A stretch of 64,000 bases of DNA from Rhizobium rosettiformans (GCF_016806065.1 NZ_CP032405.1:2818001-2882000), one strand, 5' to 3'. Counted from the stretch's first letter, positions 18,345 through 27,913 are shown. The notes: generated by a model not told the origin, from the sequence alone. Translations and numbers: made by a program.

Positions 18345-20993
18345 TCAGCCCTTCAAGATGCGGTCGACGATATCGCGCACGTCGGTGGACAGCGTCGCCG
18401 ACGCTTCGATGGTCGCAAGCGCCGCGCGCGCCTTGTCGGCACGCCCGGCTTCCAGCAGCCGCCAGGAACGCAGGGCGGTCAGCAGGCGTGCCGCAAGCTG
18501 CGGGTTACGAGGGTCGATCGCAAGGATCTGCTCGGCAAAGAATGCATAGGCCGCGCCGTCGGCACGGTTGAAGCCGGTCGCATTGCCGAAGGCGAAGGTG
18601 CCGACGAGAGAGCGCACGCGGTTCGGATTGGTCGGCTGGAAATGCGGGCTTGTCATCAAGACCTTGACCCGGTCGAGGCTCGCCGCACCCGGGATCGTCG
18701 CCTGGATGGTGAACCACTTGTCGAGCACGAGCGCGTTCGACGCGAAGCGGGTCTCGAAAGCGGTGAGCGCCTGCTTCGTCTCTTCCGCATCGGGGAAGCG
18801 ATGGGCGAGGATGGTGAGGGCCTGCGACAGGTCCGTCATGTTGTCGGCCTTGGCAAATGCCTCGGCGGCCAGCGCCGGGGTGTTTTCCGCCAGTGACAGG
18901 AAGGAAAGCGCAAGGTTCTTCAGCGCCCGCTTGCCTGCACCTGCGGCATCTGGCGAGAAGGGGCCGGAAGCCGAATGGGTGGCGTGCAGCTTGCGGAAGA
19001 CATCGGCGCCTGCCGTGGCGATGGCGCTGAGCACGGCCTGGCGGCCGGCATGGATAGCGTCGGGATCGTTGTTGCCGCCCAGTTCACGGGCGATGTCGGC
19101 TTCGCTCGGAAGCGAGAGCGCCTGGGCGCGGAAGGCAGGCTCCAGCGCCTCGTCCGCTGCCACTGCAAGCAGGACGTCGACGAAAGCGGGGTCGGCCGCC
19201 ACGGTACCACCGTCACGGGCGGTCTTCGCAGCATCGATCAGGGCCGGCAGAGCGAGGTCGGTGATCGCCTGCCAGCGGGCGAAGAGGTCGCTGTCGTGGC
19301 GGGCGATATGGCCGCGATCCTCAGCGCTCTGCGAGAAATGCAGGGTGACCGGAGCGGAGAAGCCGCGGTTCAGCGAGACAACAGGGCGGCTGCCGATGCC
19401 GGAGAAGGTGAAGCTCTGGGCGCGCTCGGTCAGATGCAGCACATCGCCGGTGACGTCGCCGCCTGATATCGCAGAGGCCGAGGCTTCCGAGCCGTTTTCC
19501 GAGATCAGCGTAAAGCGGAGCGGAATATGCATCGGCTCCTTGGCGCTCTGGCCAGGAGTTGCCGGGATCATCTGCTCGAGCGACAGCGTGAGCGTCTTGG
19601 CACCGGCGTCATAAGACGAGGAAACGGTGATTTGCGGCGTGCCGGCCTGATGATACCAGAGCGAGAACTGTGTGAGGTCGCGGCCGCTCGCATCTTCGAA
19701 GCATTTGACGAAGTCTTCGACGGTCGCGGCATCGCCGTCATGGCGCTCGAAGTAGAGGTCCATGCCCTTTTTGAAGTCGTCACGGCCGAGAATGGTCGCG
19801 ATCATCCGGGTGACTTCGGAGCCCTTTTCGTAGACGGTCGTCGTGTAGAAGTTGTTGATCTCGCGATACTTGCTGGGCCGCACCGGATGAGCTAGCGGAC
19901 CTGCATCTTCCGGGAACTGCTCCGAGCGCAGGTAGCGGACTTCGGCGATCCGCTTGACCGAACGCGAGCGCATGTCGGCGGAGAATTCGTGGTCGCGATA
20001 GACGGTCAGGCCTTCCTTCAGGCACAGCTGGAACCAGTCGCGGCAGGTGATGCGGTTACCGGTCCAGTTATGGAAATATTCATGCGCGATGATCGCCTCG
20101 ATATTCGCATAGTCCTGGTCGGTCGCGGTCTCGGGGTCGGCGAGCACATACTTGTCGTTGAAGATGTTGAGGCCCTTGTTCTCCATGGCCCCCATGTTGA
20201 AGTCGGAGACGGCAACGATCATGAAGATATCCAGATCGTATTCGCGGCCGAAGACCTCTTCGTCCCACTTCATCGAACGCTTCAAGGCATCCATGGCATA
20301 GGCCGCGCGCGGCTCCTTGCCGTGCTCGACATAGATCTTCAGGGCCACTTCACGGCCAGACATGGTGGTGAACGTGTCTTCGACAATGCCGAGGTCGCCG
20401 GCAACCAGCGCGAAGAGATAGGACGGCTTCGGATGCGGGTCGAACCAGGCGGCGAAATGTTTGTCGGGGCCGAAGCCGGCGCCACCGAGGAAATTGCCGT
20501 TGGAGAGCAGAAGCGGATTGGCCGCCTTGTCGGCGATGATGTTGATCGTATAGACGGCGAGCACATCCGGCCGATCGGGGAAATAGGTGATGCGGCGGAA
20601 GCCTTCGGCCTCGCACTGCGTGCAATAGATGCCGTTCGAGCGATAGAGGCCCATCAGCTGGGTGTTCGCCTCCGGATTGATCATCGTGACCACGGTGATC
20701 TCGAAGGGAGTGGATTCCGGCAGGTCGCGGATCGTGAGGCTCTCCGGCGTCGCGGTGTAGCGCGCGGGATCCAGCTCGATCTGATCGAAGAGCAGGCTCG
20801 TCATGGTGAGGTCGTCACCGTCGAGCACCAGAGGGGCTGCCGCATCGACGCCTTCGCGCCGATGGAAGATCAACCGGGCTTCCACCTTGGTTTCCGTCGG
20901 GTCCAGTTCGAAGGTCAGATCAACCCGTTCCAGAACGAAGTCGGTGGGGCGGTAGTCTGCCAGATGAACGATCCGGCCCGTGTCTGTGCGCAT
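18345..20993 (-). CDS. pepN: Aminopeptidase N (M1 family)
   Basis: An 882-residue zinc aminopeptidase that removes N-terminal residues from peptides in the cytosol. The substrate-binding exopeptidase motif GAMEN (NMGAMENKGLN, about 266) and the zinc site HEYFHNW (about 301) with the downstream Glu are present, and length fits the bacterial PepN class. The frame opens at 21032; the ATG at 20993 (MRTDTGRIVHL) matches the usual family N-terminus. It has its own terminator and is transcribed towards the pleC-like gene. Confidence 0.95.
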   Translation of the reverse strand: MRTDTGRIVHLADYRPTDFVLERVDLTFELDPTETKVEARLIFHRREGVDAAAPLVLDGDDLTMTSLLFDQIELDPARYTATPESLTIRDLPESTPFEITVVTMINPEANTQLMGLYRSNGIYCTQCEAEGFRRITYFPDRPDVLAVYTINIIADKAANPLLLSNGNFLGGAGFGPDKHFAAWFDPHPKPSYLFALVAGDLGIVEDTFTTMSGREVALKIYVEHGKEPRAAYAMDALKRSMKWDEEVFGREYDLDIFMIVAVSDFNMGAMENKGLNIFNDKYVLADPETATDQDYANIEAIIAHEYFHNWTGNRITCRDWFQLCLKEGLTVYRDHEFSADMRSRSVKRIAEVRYLRSEQFPEDAGPLAHPVRPSKYREINNFYTTTVYEKGSEVTRMIATILGRDDFKKGMDLYFERHDGDAATVEDFVKCFEDASGRDLTQFSLWYHQAGTPQITVSSSYDAGAKTLTLSLEQMIPATPGQSAKEPMHIPLRFTLISENGSEASASAISGGDVTGDVLHLTERAQSFTFSGIGSRPVVSLNRGFSAPVTLHFSQSAEDRGHIARHDSDLFARWQAITDLALPALIDAAKTARDGGTVAADPAFVDVLLAVAADEALEPAFRAQALSLPSEADIARELGGNNDPDAIHAGRQAVLSAIATAGADVFRKLHATHSASGPFSPDAAGAGKRALKNLALSFLSLAENTPALAAEAFAKADNMTDLSQALTILAHRFPDAEETKQALTAFETRFASNALVLDKWFTIQATIPGAASLDRVKVLMTSPHFQPTNPNRVRSLVGTFAFGNATGFNRADGAAYAFFAEQILAIDPRNPQLAARLLTALRSWRLLEAGRADKARAALATIEASATLSTDVRDIVDRILKG

Positions 20994-21240
20994 AATGTGT
21001 CCTGGTCGCTGCGGGGTTGGCCACCATGGCACGGCACGAGCGCTGGGGCTCGCGACCGCCTGGGGTCAAGTTGTCGCGATGATTGCAGCAATTTCTGAAC
21101 GATTGTTAAAACACGAGTTATTTTTACGATGCTCTTGATCCTGGAGCCGATTTTCTTGGGTTTCACGGCCGCAATGGCGCTTCAAATCCAAGAATAGTTA
21201 CCAGAATATCTTGAGCATACCGGCCGAATTGCGGGCGGTC

Positions 21241-22350
21241 TCATCGCAACCGGAGTTGCTGGCGTAGCGTTTCGTCGCTGTCCATCGTCTGGATGATCAC
21301 CCCGGACCAGCCGAGGCCATCATAGTCCTCGTAGCCGAGTGTCTTTGCGAAGGCGACGATCGCGCCGCTCTGGTCATAATAGCTGCCCTTGGCGAGCTGA
21401 GCGGGATTGCTGAGTGCGAAATGGGTGTAGATCCGCTCCGGACGGGAGGAGGCGATCACCATATTGCTGCCGTCGAGCAACAGGACTTCCGTCTTCTCGG
21501 CGACCTGCGGCGGCAGGTTCGCCTCCTTCTCGACGATGGCCTGGCCCTGGGCCTTCCAGTCGAAATAGACGCCGAGCGTGCCGAGAAGCGCGCCGTCGCT
21601 GCGGCCGCCCTCCCGGATGCCGGTGGCGTAAACCAGCACATCCCTATTGTCGTGCACGAGGCTGCGCTTGACGGTGTCGACGATATAGTCGTCACCGCTC
21701 TGGCAGGTGCGGGCGGCCTGGAACCAGGCTTCGCTGGACAGATTCCGGTCCTTGAGGCTCCGATGATATCGGGGATTGGCCGATGCGATGACCTTGCCGG
21801 CGGCGTCGGTCAAGACGAGATCGAGATAGACCGTGTAGAATCGGTTGATGACGCCGAGCCGTGCGGATGCGTGCTGGGCCCGCTCGGGCGAGGGCTGTTC
21901 CAGCGCCTCCCAAAGCGCGCTGTCGGTTGCCCACCAGCGCACGTCTGCCGTGCGCTCGAAGAGATTGCGGACGATGAACTGCACGAGCGTCTGGGCAAGG
22001 TCGATCAGTCTCACGCCTTCCATCTGGTCGACGAGATCATCCGCCATGGTCCGGCTCTGCCGGATGCGTCCGAGTACGTTCTCCTGAAACCGCTCTGCGG
22101 TTTCTCCCGCACCCTGAGCGAGACGCTGGACCTCGTTGGCAACGACAGCGAAACCCTTGCCGGCCTCACCGGCACGCGCCGCCTCGATCAGGGCATTGAT
22201 GGCGAGAAGGCGGATCTGGCGGACGATATGGGCATTGTCGGCGCTGAACTGCTCGAGATCGGTGCCGATACTCTCGGTGACAAGGCGCATGGACCGGGGT
22301 GTGGCGCGGATCTCTGAAATGGAATTGGTCTGGTATTCGGTCTGCGGCAT
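21241..22350 (-). CDS. Soluble chemoreceptor-like protein with C-terminal Cache-like domain
   Basis: A 369-residue protein with reversed domain order. Residues about 20-95 match the signalling tip of methyl-accepting chemotaxis proteins ([32 protein letters not shown]). The rest (about 110-365) resembles a Cache-type sensor domain ([30 protein letters not shown], then [18 protein letters not shown]). No transmembrane segment or signal peptide is seen, so it should be cytoplasmic. The start is uncertain: the frame opens at a TTG at 22386, and the ATG at 22350 is preferred although its ribosome site is weak. It stands alone; no che genes are near. Ligand and partners are unknown. Confidence 0.75.
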   Translation of the reverse strand: MPQTEYQTNSISEIRATPRSMRLVTESIGTDLEQFSADNAHIVRQIRLLAINALIEAARAGEAGKGFAVVANEVQRLAQGAGETAERFQENVLGRIRQSRTMADDLVDQMEGVRLIDLAQTLVQFIVRNLFERTADVRWWATDSALWEALEQPSPERAQHASARLGVINRFYTVYLDLVLTDAAGKVIASANPRYHRSLKDRNLSSEAWFQAARTCQSGDDYIVDTVKRSLVHDNRDVLVYATGIREGGRSDGALLGTLGVYFDWKAQGQAIVEKEANLPPQVAEKTEVLLLDGSNMVIASSRPERIYTHFALSNPAQLAKGSYYDQSGAIVAFAKTLGYEDYDGLGWSGVIIQTMDSDETLRQQLRLR

Positions 22351-22650
22351 GGCACCAAACCCCGGTTTGAAAAGAGCGAGCAACAAAGACGGCGCAAGGC
22401 CGCATTAATATGACTTATTGACAGGAAAGATAATTTCCTCGTTTGAACGGGTGGTTAACGGAAGATGGCCAGAAACCCGGTGTTTTCGGCCATTTCTGGG
22501 GAGAACCTCGCGGCATCGACACCGGTTCGGCACTTGCGCGGGACCGGCGGGCATGCATGCTAGGCCACAGCCCGAGTCCCCGGCGGCATCGCTGCCGGCT
22601 CAAAATCCCTGTGCGATTGCGCATAGCCTGCCCGCAAGAATCTGATCACC

Positions 22651-23589
22651 ATGGCCTTTGCCGATCCCAATCCTCTCCGCGGCATCGTGCTGAAAGTCTG
22701 TTCGGTGACCGTTTTCGTCGCTATGCAGACCTGCATCAAGCTGGCAGGCAGTGGCATTCCGCCCGGCCAGATCAGCTTCCACCGCTCGGCTTTCGCCATC
22801 GTGCCGATCCTCGTCTATCTCGCCTGGCGCGGCGAATTGCGGCAGGCGTTCCAGACGGACAACCCCGTCGGCCATGTGAAGCGCGGTTTGCTCGGCGTCT
22901 GTGCCATGGGGGCAGGCTTCTATGGACTCGTGCATCTGCCGCTGCCGGATGCCATTGCGATCGGCTATGCGATGCCGCTAATTGCCGTCGTGTTCGCGGC
23001 GGTCTTCCTCAAGGAGACAGTTAGGCTCTATCGCTGGACGGCGGTCGTGATCGGGCTTGTCGGAGTTCTGATCATTTCCCTGCCGAAGCTTTCGCTGTTC
23101 GGTGAAGAAGGCTTTGGCTCCGAAGCCGCCGTCGGCGCGCTGGCCGTGCTGGTTTCGGCCATTCTCGGGGCAGGGGCCATGCTGCAGGTCCGCCAGCTGG
23201 TGCGCGAGGAAAAGACCTCGACCATCGTCCTCTTCTTTTCCCTGACAGCAGCACTTCTTTCCGCGCTCACCTGGTTCTTCGGCTGGGCCGATCTCTCCTG
23301 GCAGGGGCTCGGGCTCCTCGCCCTTGCCGGCTTCTTCGGCGGGCTGGGTCAGATCTTTCTGACCGAAAGCTATCGTTTTGCCGATGTCTCGACGATCGCA
23401 CCCTTCGAATATTGTTCGATCATCCTCGGCTCGATCGCCGCCTATCTGCTGTTTTCAGAGGTGCCCACGATGACGACCCTGACCGGCGCGGCGATCGTGG
23501 TGGCCGCCGGCATCTTCATCATCTACCGCGAACACCAGCTTGGTCTTGAACGGCGGGCGGCCCGCAAGGCATCGACTCCACAGGGTTGA
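22651..23589 (+). CDS. EamA-family (DMT) transporter
   Basis: A 312-residue inner-membrane protein with ten predicted helices in two EamA repeats (about 10-140 and 155-300). Typical features include GQISFHRSAFAIVPI after helix 1, YAMPLIAVVFAAVFLKE at the end of repeat 1, and PFEYCSIILGSIAAYLLF in repeat 2. Members export small metabolites; substrate cannot be predicted. It converges on the MFS gene with only 2 bp between the stops. Confidence 0.85.
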   Translation: MAFADPNPLRGIVLKVCSVTVFVAMQTCIKLAGSGIPPGQISFHRSAFAIVPILVYLAWRGELRQAFQTDNPVGHVKRGLLGVCAMGAGFYGLVHLPLPDAIAIGYAMPLIAVVFAAVFLKETVRLYRWTAVVIGLVGVLIISLPKLSLFGEEGFGSEAAVGALAVLVSAILGAGAMLQVRQLVREEKTSTIVLFFSLTAALLSALTWFFGWADLSWQGLGLLALAGFFGGLGQIFLTESYRFADVSTIAPFEYCSIILGSIAAYLLFSEVPTMTTLTGAAIVVAAGIFIIYREHQLGLERRAARKASTPQG

Positions 23590-23591
23590 GC

Positions 23592-24863
23592 TTAGCGCCC
23601 GGGCTCGATCCCGAGCTCCAGCTGCTCCTCCAATTCAGGCTCAGGCAGCGGAGAGGCGTTGTCTGCGCCCTGCATCGGCAGGATCGTCGCCTGGAAATCG
23701 GTCTTCTCTTCCGGCGTCACGTCATCAGGGCGCCGGGTGATGCGGTAGGCCGCATAGCCGGCATAAAGCGCAAAGGCCATCCCGAGGAAAACGATGAGCG
23801 CGCTCGGCCCCGACCATTGCATAAGCGTGCCTGCCATGATCGGACCGGTGACCGTACCCATGCCGTAGAGGATCATGATGGCGCTTGAGAGCGTCACATA
23901 TTCATGCGGCTCGGCGAGGTCATTGGCATGGGCGACGTTGAGCGAATAGACCGGATAGAGCACGGTGCCGACGAAGAAGCCGGCGACATAGAGCGCGGTT
24001 GGGTCATCCGCGCCGAAAGCGATCATCATTCCGCAGGCGCCGACGCCGAAGAGTCCGGAGGCGATCATCACGAAGCGGCGATCCATGCGGTCCGATATAC
24101 GGCCGATCGGCACCTGCGATATGGCGCCACCGGCCAGGAAGGCGGCCAGAAGCGTCGCCCCTTGCGCCGTGGTCATGCCGATCGTCTGGGAATAGACGCC
24201 GCCGAGACTGCCCCAGGTGCCCGAAAGGGCCCCGGAAAGCAGGGAGCCGAAGAAGGCAATCGGTGATCGGCGATAGAGCCGCTTCAAATCGAAGCGCGCC
24301 TCGGCAATCGGGCTCGGCGACTTGGCCGTCGACAGGGCGACGGGAAACAGTGCCAGCGAGAAGATCAGCGCGCAGATGATGAAGAGGTTCGGCCCGTTCA
24401 CGTCGCCGAGCGGCACGATGTATTGGCCGCCGATCGAGCCGACGAGGCAGGTCACCATGTAGACGGAAAACAGAGCGCCGCGATTGTCGTTCGTCACCCG
24501 CTCATTGAGCCAGCTTTCGATCAGGAGATAGGCACCGGCAATGGCAAAGCCGGAAAGGCCGCGGAAAATCATCCAGGCCCACCATTCGACGACGAGCGCG
24601 CAAAGCAGGATGGAGACGGTCAGGAGCGTGATCAAAGCGCCGAAGACTCGCACATGCCCGACGCGGCGCACGAAGATCGGCGTGACGATGCAGGACACCG
24701 TGAAGCCGAAGGTGTAGCCGGTAGCGATCACGGAGATGATGAAGGTCGACCACCCCTCGTTGAGCGATCGGATCGGTAGCATATAGCCCATCAATCCGAA
24801 GCCTGCCATCATCAGCAGCGTCGACAGCATCAGGGTGGCGATGGACGCGAGACTGGACAGCAT
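23592..24863 (-). CDS. MFS transporter
   Basis: A 423-residue major facilitator with 12 predicted helices. It has the loop 2-3 motif variant VRRVGHVRVFGA, the second-half counterpart IGRISDRMDRRFVM, and a hydrophilic C-terminal tail of about 45 residues rich in Glu. The ATG at 24863 has an excellent ribosome site (GGAGG). The open frame continues to 24989 but that extension has no family features. It resembles the YcaD-like MFS group. The substrate is unknown. Confidence 0.85.
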   Translation of the reverse strand: MLSSLASIATLMLSTLLMMAGFGLMGYMLPIRSLNEGWSTFIISVIATGYTFGFTVSCIVTPIFVRRVGHVRVFGALITLLTVSILLCALVVEWWAWMIFRGLSGFAIAGAYLLIESWLNERVTNDNRGALFSVYMVTCLVGSIGGQYIVPLGDVNGPNLFIICALIFSLALFPVALSTAKSPSPIAEARFDLKRLYRRSPIAFFGSLLSGALSGTWGSLGGVYSQTIGMTTAQGATLLAAFLAGGAISQVPIGRISDRMDRRFVMIASGLFGVGACGMMIAFGADDPTALYVAGFFVGTVLYPVYSLNVAHANDLAEPHEYVTLSSAIMILYGMGTVTGPIMAGTLMQWSGPSALIVFLGMAFALYAGYAAYRITRRPDDVTPEEKTDFQATILPMQGADNASPLPEPELEEQLELGIEPGR

Positions 24864-25189
24864 TGGGCCTCCGTGGGGCGCATTCGGAACGGGAATAGTG
24901 CCAGCATCGCCGGGCATGTGAAATGTCGAATACGACGCAAGGCGGCGCATTCGCGGACGCCATATCATTCTTCCCTCACGCTTTGGCAATAAGGGATTGA
25001 AACGTCGTCAGGAATTCGTTTACCTTCATATTATCAGAGACAGAGAGACGTCGGGCCGAGTGTCCACGTCCGCCAAAGGGATCGAATGGAGACGACGGCG
25101 GCGAACAGAGGAATGGACCGGCACGCAATGCGGTGTCTGACTGCGTCGATTTCCTCCCTTGCCGGACAGCGCGGATCGAGGAGACGGTC
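24864..25189. other. Intergenic region between divergent MFS and winged-helix genes
   Basis: This 326-bp stretch should hold both promoters. It is more AT-rich around 25000-25050. A 17-codon frame on the minus strand (ATG at 25029) has no ribosome site and is not called. I see no strong repeat or hairpin. Confidence 0.4.
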
Positions 25190-26086
25190 ATGACGCTCTC
25201 CCCCAGCGATATCGCCAGTCATCCTCAATTCGCCGCTGCATTGGGGGCCTATGCCGGAAAGTTGCGCGGCCAGTTCGATCAGAGCCCTCGGCTTTCGCGC
25301 ATGCTGGCCTCGCATCAGCGCTGGCTGCTCAGCCAGGCGGCCTTTGCGCTGCAGCTTGAATATGATCCGACCCAGCCGGGAAGCGGACTGACGACGACCA
25401 ATCTCCGCGAAATCATCACCTCGAACAATGCGGCGAGCCGCAACACGGTTCTGAATTTCCTCGACCAGCTGTTGAGCTACAAGTTCGTCCGGATCGTCGG
25501 CGATCCGAACCGTCGGCCGAAGCGCTACGAGGCGACGGAATTGCCGACCCACGCGATGTATCAATGGCTGGTGACCAATCTCGAACTCCTTGACCACCTC
25601 GATGGTGGCAACCGCGCCGAGACCCTTGCGGCCCAGCCGGATCTCTTCCGTCTCATCCAGCCGCAGATCGCCCGCCACGCCTGTCTCAATCCGAGCTGGC
25701 TTGAGCCGCCGCCGCGCGTGGCGCTGTTCCTGTGGACAGAGGCGGGTGGTCTCGTCATGGATGAGCTGGTGCGCCGGGCGATGGAGCATGCCCCCGATGG
25801 CGACGGATACAATATCGGTCGCATCGATGCTCGGGTCATGGCCGAGCACTTCATGATCTCCCGCACCCACCTCCAACGGCTTTTCCGCCGCGCGGTGGAA
25901 ACGGGCTGCCTTTATTGGCCCAATGGCGATCGCAACCACTGCATCCTCAAGCGCGATTTTCTCGAGGAGTATTGCGGCTGGCAGGCGATCAAGTTTGCGA
26001 TCGTCGACTTTGCCTATGAGCGGATCTGCGGACCTGTTCGCCTGGGAAAGTCTGATCCCCGCCTCGGGGCTGTCGGTGGCTTCTAA
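25190..26086 (+). CDS. Uncharacterised protein with two winged-helix-like regions
   Basis: A 298-residue protein of unknown function. The ATG at 25190 has a strong ribosome site (GAGGAG). Residues about 65-115 look like a winged helix (LREIITSNNAASRNTVLNFL, then YKFVRIVGDPNRRPKRY). A second helix-turn-helix lies at about 212-260 (RVMAEHFMISRTHLQRLFRR, then CLYWPNGD). There is no signal peptide or membrane segment. The layout suggests a cytoplasmic DNA-binding regulator, but I do not recognise a named family. It is not in an operon with its neighbours. Confidence 0.7.
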   Translation: MTLSPSDIASHPQFAAALGAYAGKLRGQFDQSPRLSRMLASHQRWLLSQAAFALQLEYDPTQPGSGLTTTNLREIITSNNAASRNTVLNFLDQLLSYKFVRIVGDPNRRPKRYEATELPTHAMYQWLVTNLELLDHLDGGNRAETLAAQPDLFRLIQPQIARHACLNPSWLEPPPRVALFLWTEAGGLVMDELVRRAMEHAPDGDGYNIGRIDARVMAEHFMISRTHLQRLFRRAVETGCLYWPNGDRNHCILKRDFLEEYCGWQAIKFAIVDFAYERICGPVRLGKSDPRLGAVGGF

Positions 26087-26112
26087 ACGGTTCCAATCCG
26101 TAAACGCGAAAA

Positions 26113-26131
26113 GGCCCGCGCAAGGCGGGCC
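26113..26131 (-). terminator. Terminator hairpin for the 52-residue gene
   Basis: GGCCCGC-gcaag-GCGGGCC; read on the minus strand it is followed by TTTTCGCG, as expected at the end of the small gene at 26161-26319. It may also serve the convergent winged-helix gene. Confidence 0.6.
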
Positions 26132-26160
26132 CGACGAAACCGCGTATCGTGCAGACGGGA

Positions 26161-26319
26161 TCAGAAGCCGAGCGGCTGCAAGGCGCGCTCGACGCCACGA
26201 TCCTGGGCCTGCTGACGCTTGCGGGCGGCGGTGGACAACTCTTCCGAAGCGCTGACGGCATGGCCGATGTGATGCATGGCCTGGCGCAGGCTGCGGACGG
26301 GGTGGAACGAGATGTTCAT
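26161..26319 (-). CDS. Small uncharacterised protein (52 residues)
   Basis: A short, basic, probably helical protein starting MNISFHPVRSLRQAMHHIGH. The ATG at 26319 is preceded by AGAGGATAAGAC, a good ribosome site, and a terminator hairpin follows the stop, so it looks like a real transcription unit. The frame is open far upstream without a better start. No known domain was recognised; the HH and R/K content could suit a nucleic-acid or metal-related role, but that is a guess. Confidence 0.55.
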   Translation of the reverse strand: MNISFHPVRSLRQAMHHIGHAVSASEELSTAARKRQQAQDRGVERALQPLGF

Positions 26320-26464
26320 GGTCTTATCCTCTGCTCTACATGCATATCGATGTTTGCGGGTATATCTGTTCATGGATGAACCGATGCCGCAATGCACAAT
26401 GCGGAAGCCCTGATATGCGTTCCCCGCAAGCCGCCGGTTTTTGACCGGCGCGATTGTCCAGGTT

Positions 26465-26656
26465 TCAGGTGCGGAACTCGGAAAAGACGCTCGCGGGGCG
26501 CGCAATGCGACCGGCATGACCGGTGAAGCGCGCGCTCAGCTGTTCGGCGGAAACTGCGGCGCTGCTGCGGTTGTAGGGGCTTGCGCTGCGGCCGTGCTCG
26601 CCGGCGAGGCGCAAGGTCTCGAACTTGCAGTGAATAGGGCGGGTGCGAAGGCTCAC
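26465..26656 (-). CDS. Small uncharacterised basic protein (63 residues)
   Basis: A 63-residue frame with a GTG start (26656), preceded by AAAGGAAGACC at suitable spacing. The product is Arg/Ser/Ala-rich with one Cys (MSLRTRPIHCKFETLRLAGE at the N-terminus). It lies in the same orientation as the 52-residue gene, 145 bp upstream. No domain is recognised. It could be spurious; the ribosome site is the main support. Confidence 0.4.
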   Translation of the reverse strand: MSLRTRPIHCKFETLRLAGEHGRSASPYNRSSAAVSAEQLSARFTGHAGRIARPASVFSEFRT

Positions 26657-26799
26657 GATGGTCTTCCTTTAAAAGTGTCCCTCCCACTTTCAGACTCAAA
26701 TATCGCAGTGCAGCATGGATTCGGCAATAAACATGGCCGCGATCCTGCCTTGCATCAAATGCATGGCTGTCTTCATAATTTGTTCATGCTGATGATAAT

Positions 26800-27693
26800 T
26801 TAGCCGTTTTGCTCGGGATTCACGCGCTCGGAGAAGGCGAGCAGGTCTATCCAGGCGAGCGCCTTGCTTGCAGGCGCGGCGAGCAGCTCCTGCGGATGCA
26901 ACGTGGCCATGGCCGGGACGGCATGGCCGCCGGCGCCGATATCACGCCACTTGCCACGCAGGGCGTGGATCGTCCCGGTTTCGCCGAAGAAGAAGCGGGC
27001 GGCAAAATTTCCGAGCACAAGGACAAGGCGGGGTTCGGCAAGCGCGATCTGGCGTTCGATGAAAGGGCGGCAGATGGCGGTTTCCGGGCCGGACGGCATA
27101 CGGTCGCCGGGCGGCCGCCAGGGGATGATGGTGGTGATGGTGGCGCTTTCGCGGCTCTGGCCGATGGCAGACAGCATGCGGTCGAGCAGCAGGCCTGCGC
27201 GCCCTGAAAAGGCCTGACCCTCGCGGTCGTCATCCGCGTTCGGCATGGGGCCGATCACCATGATGCCGGCGGTGCCGGTCCCTTCGGCCGTGATGGTCGA
27301 CCGTGCCGAGGTCTTCAGATTGCAGCTGGTGAAGGCTTCGATGGCAGTTTTCAATTCGGCAAGCGAACGTGCGCCTTCGGCGGCAAAGCGCGCCTCGGCA
27401 ATGGCATTCTCATCCGGGATCGCCGGCAGCGCCGAGCCTTGGGCGGGTTGCGCCCGCGCCGGCTGGCGTTCGGAGGGGGGAGCTGCGCCGCGTCCCGGCA
27501 GGCTGCGCGGCTGTGCGTTGGTGGCTGGTGTATCCGCTGCCGGGCGTGCCACCTGCCGCGCCGCCTTTTCGGCTGCAAAAGCCGCGATGCGGTCGATCGG
27601 ATCGTCTTCCACCAGCCACTCGACACCGGCCTCTGCATGAAATGCGAGAAGCGCGGCGAGCTCTGCGGAGGACATGTCGCGGGCCTGGATCAT
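26800..27693 (-). CDS. Uracil-DNA glycosylase superfamily protein, diverged
   Basis: A 297-residue protein. Residues about 1-110 are a low-complexity Ala/Pro/Arg-rich region and about 115-290 are a type-4/5-like uracil-DNA glycosylase fold: GQAFSGRAGLLLDRMLSAIG, ITTIIPWRPPGDRMP, AICRPFIERQIALAEPRLVLVLG and ATLHPQELL. Canonical family-4 enzymes use four Cys for a 4Fe-4S cluster. Here the first is Phe (FTSC) and the third is Trp (PWRPPGDR). The usual GEGPG catalytic motif reads GPMPNADDD. The fold seems kept while cluster and active site have drifted. Activity is therefore uncertain; cluster-less alphaproteobacterial relatives may exist. Confidence 0.75.
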   Translation of the reverse strand: MIQARDMSSAELAALLAFHAEAGVEWLVEDDPIDRIAAFAAEKAARQVARPAADTPATNAQPRSLPGRGAAPPSERQPARAQPAQGSALPAIPDENAIAEARFAAEGARSLAELKTAIEAFTSCNLKTSARSTITAEGTGTAGIMVIGPMPNADDDREGQAFSGRAGLLLDRMLSAIGQSRESATITTIIPWRPPGDRMPSGPETAICRPFIERQIALAEPRLVLVLGNFAARFFFGETGTIHALRGKWRDIGAGGHAVPAMATLHPQELLAAPASKALAWIDLLAFSERVNPEQNG

Positions 27694-27761
27694 GAGGCTG
27701 TTCTAGTGCGTTTGGCCGACGGAAGGCAAACGGAAAGCGTAGGACAAACTTTGGCGACCAG

Positions 27762-27871
27762 CCCTCATCCTGAGGCGGGAGCGTATGCGACCCTCGAAGG
27801 ACGAGGGCGGGTGGTTTTCTGTATGGCTTTGATCCTTCGAGGCCTGCTTCGCAGGCTCCTCAGGATGAGGG
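27762..27871. repeat. Rhizobial intergenic palindromic repeat
   Basis: A 110-bp element with perfect 14-bp terminal inverted repeats (CCCTCATCCTGAGG at 27762 and its complement at 27858). Internal dyads include CCTCGAAGGACGAGG and GCCTGCTTCGCAGGC. This is a familiar dispersed repeat type in Rhizobiales. It sits between a uracil-DNA glycosylase-like gene and an Hsp70-like gene. Confidence 0.85.
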
Positions 27872-27913
27872 GAGATCCAGCAGGCGCCCGCAAGGGAAGC
27901 TAGCCAGACCGGT

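Noticed and set aside
24976..25029. A 17-codon peptide frame (MKVNEFLTTF...) on the minus strand.
   Set aside because: No ribosome site before the ATG and no terminator or conservation evidence.
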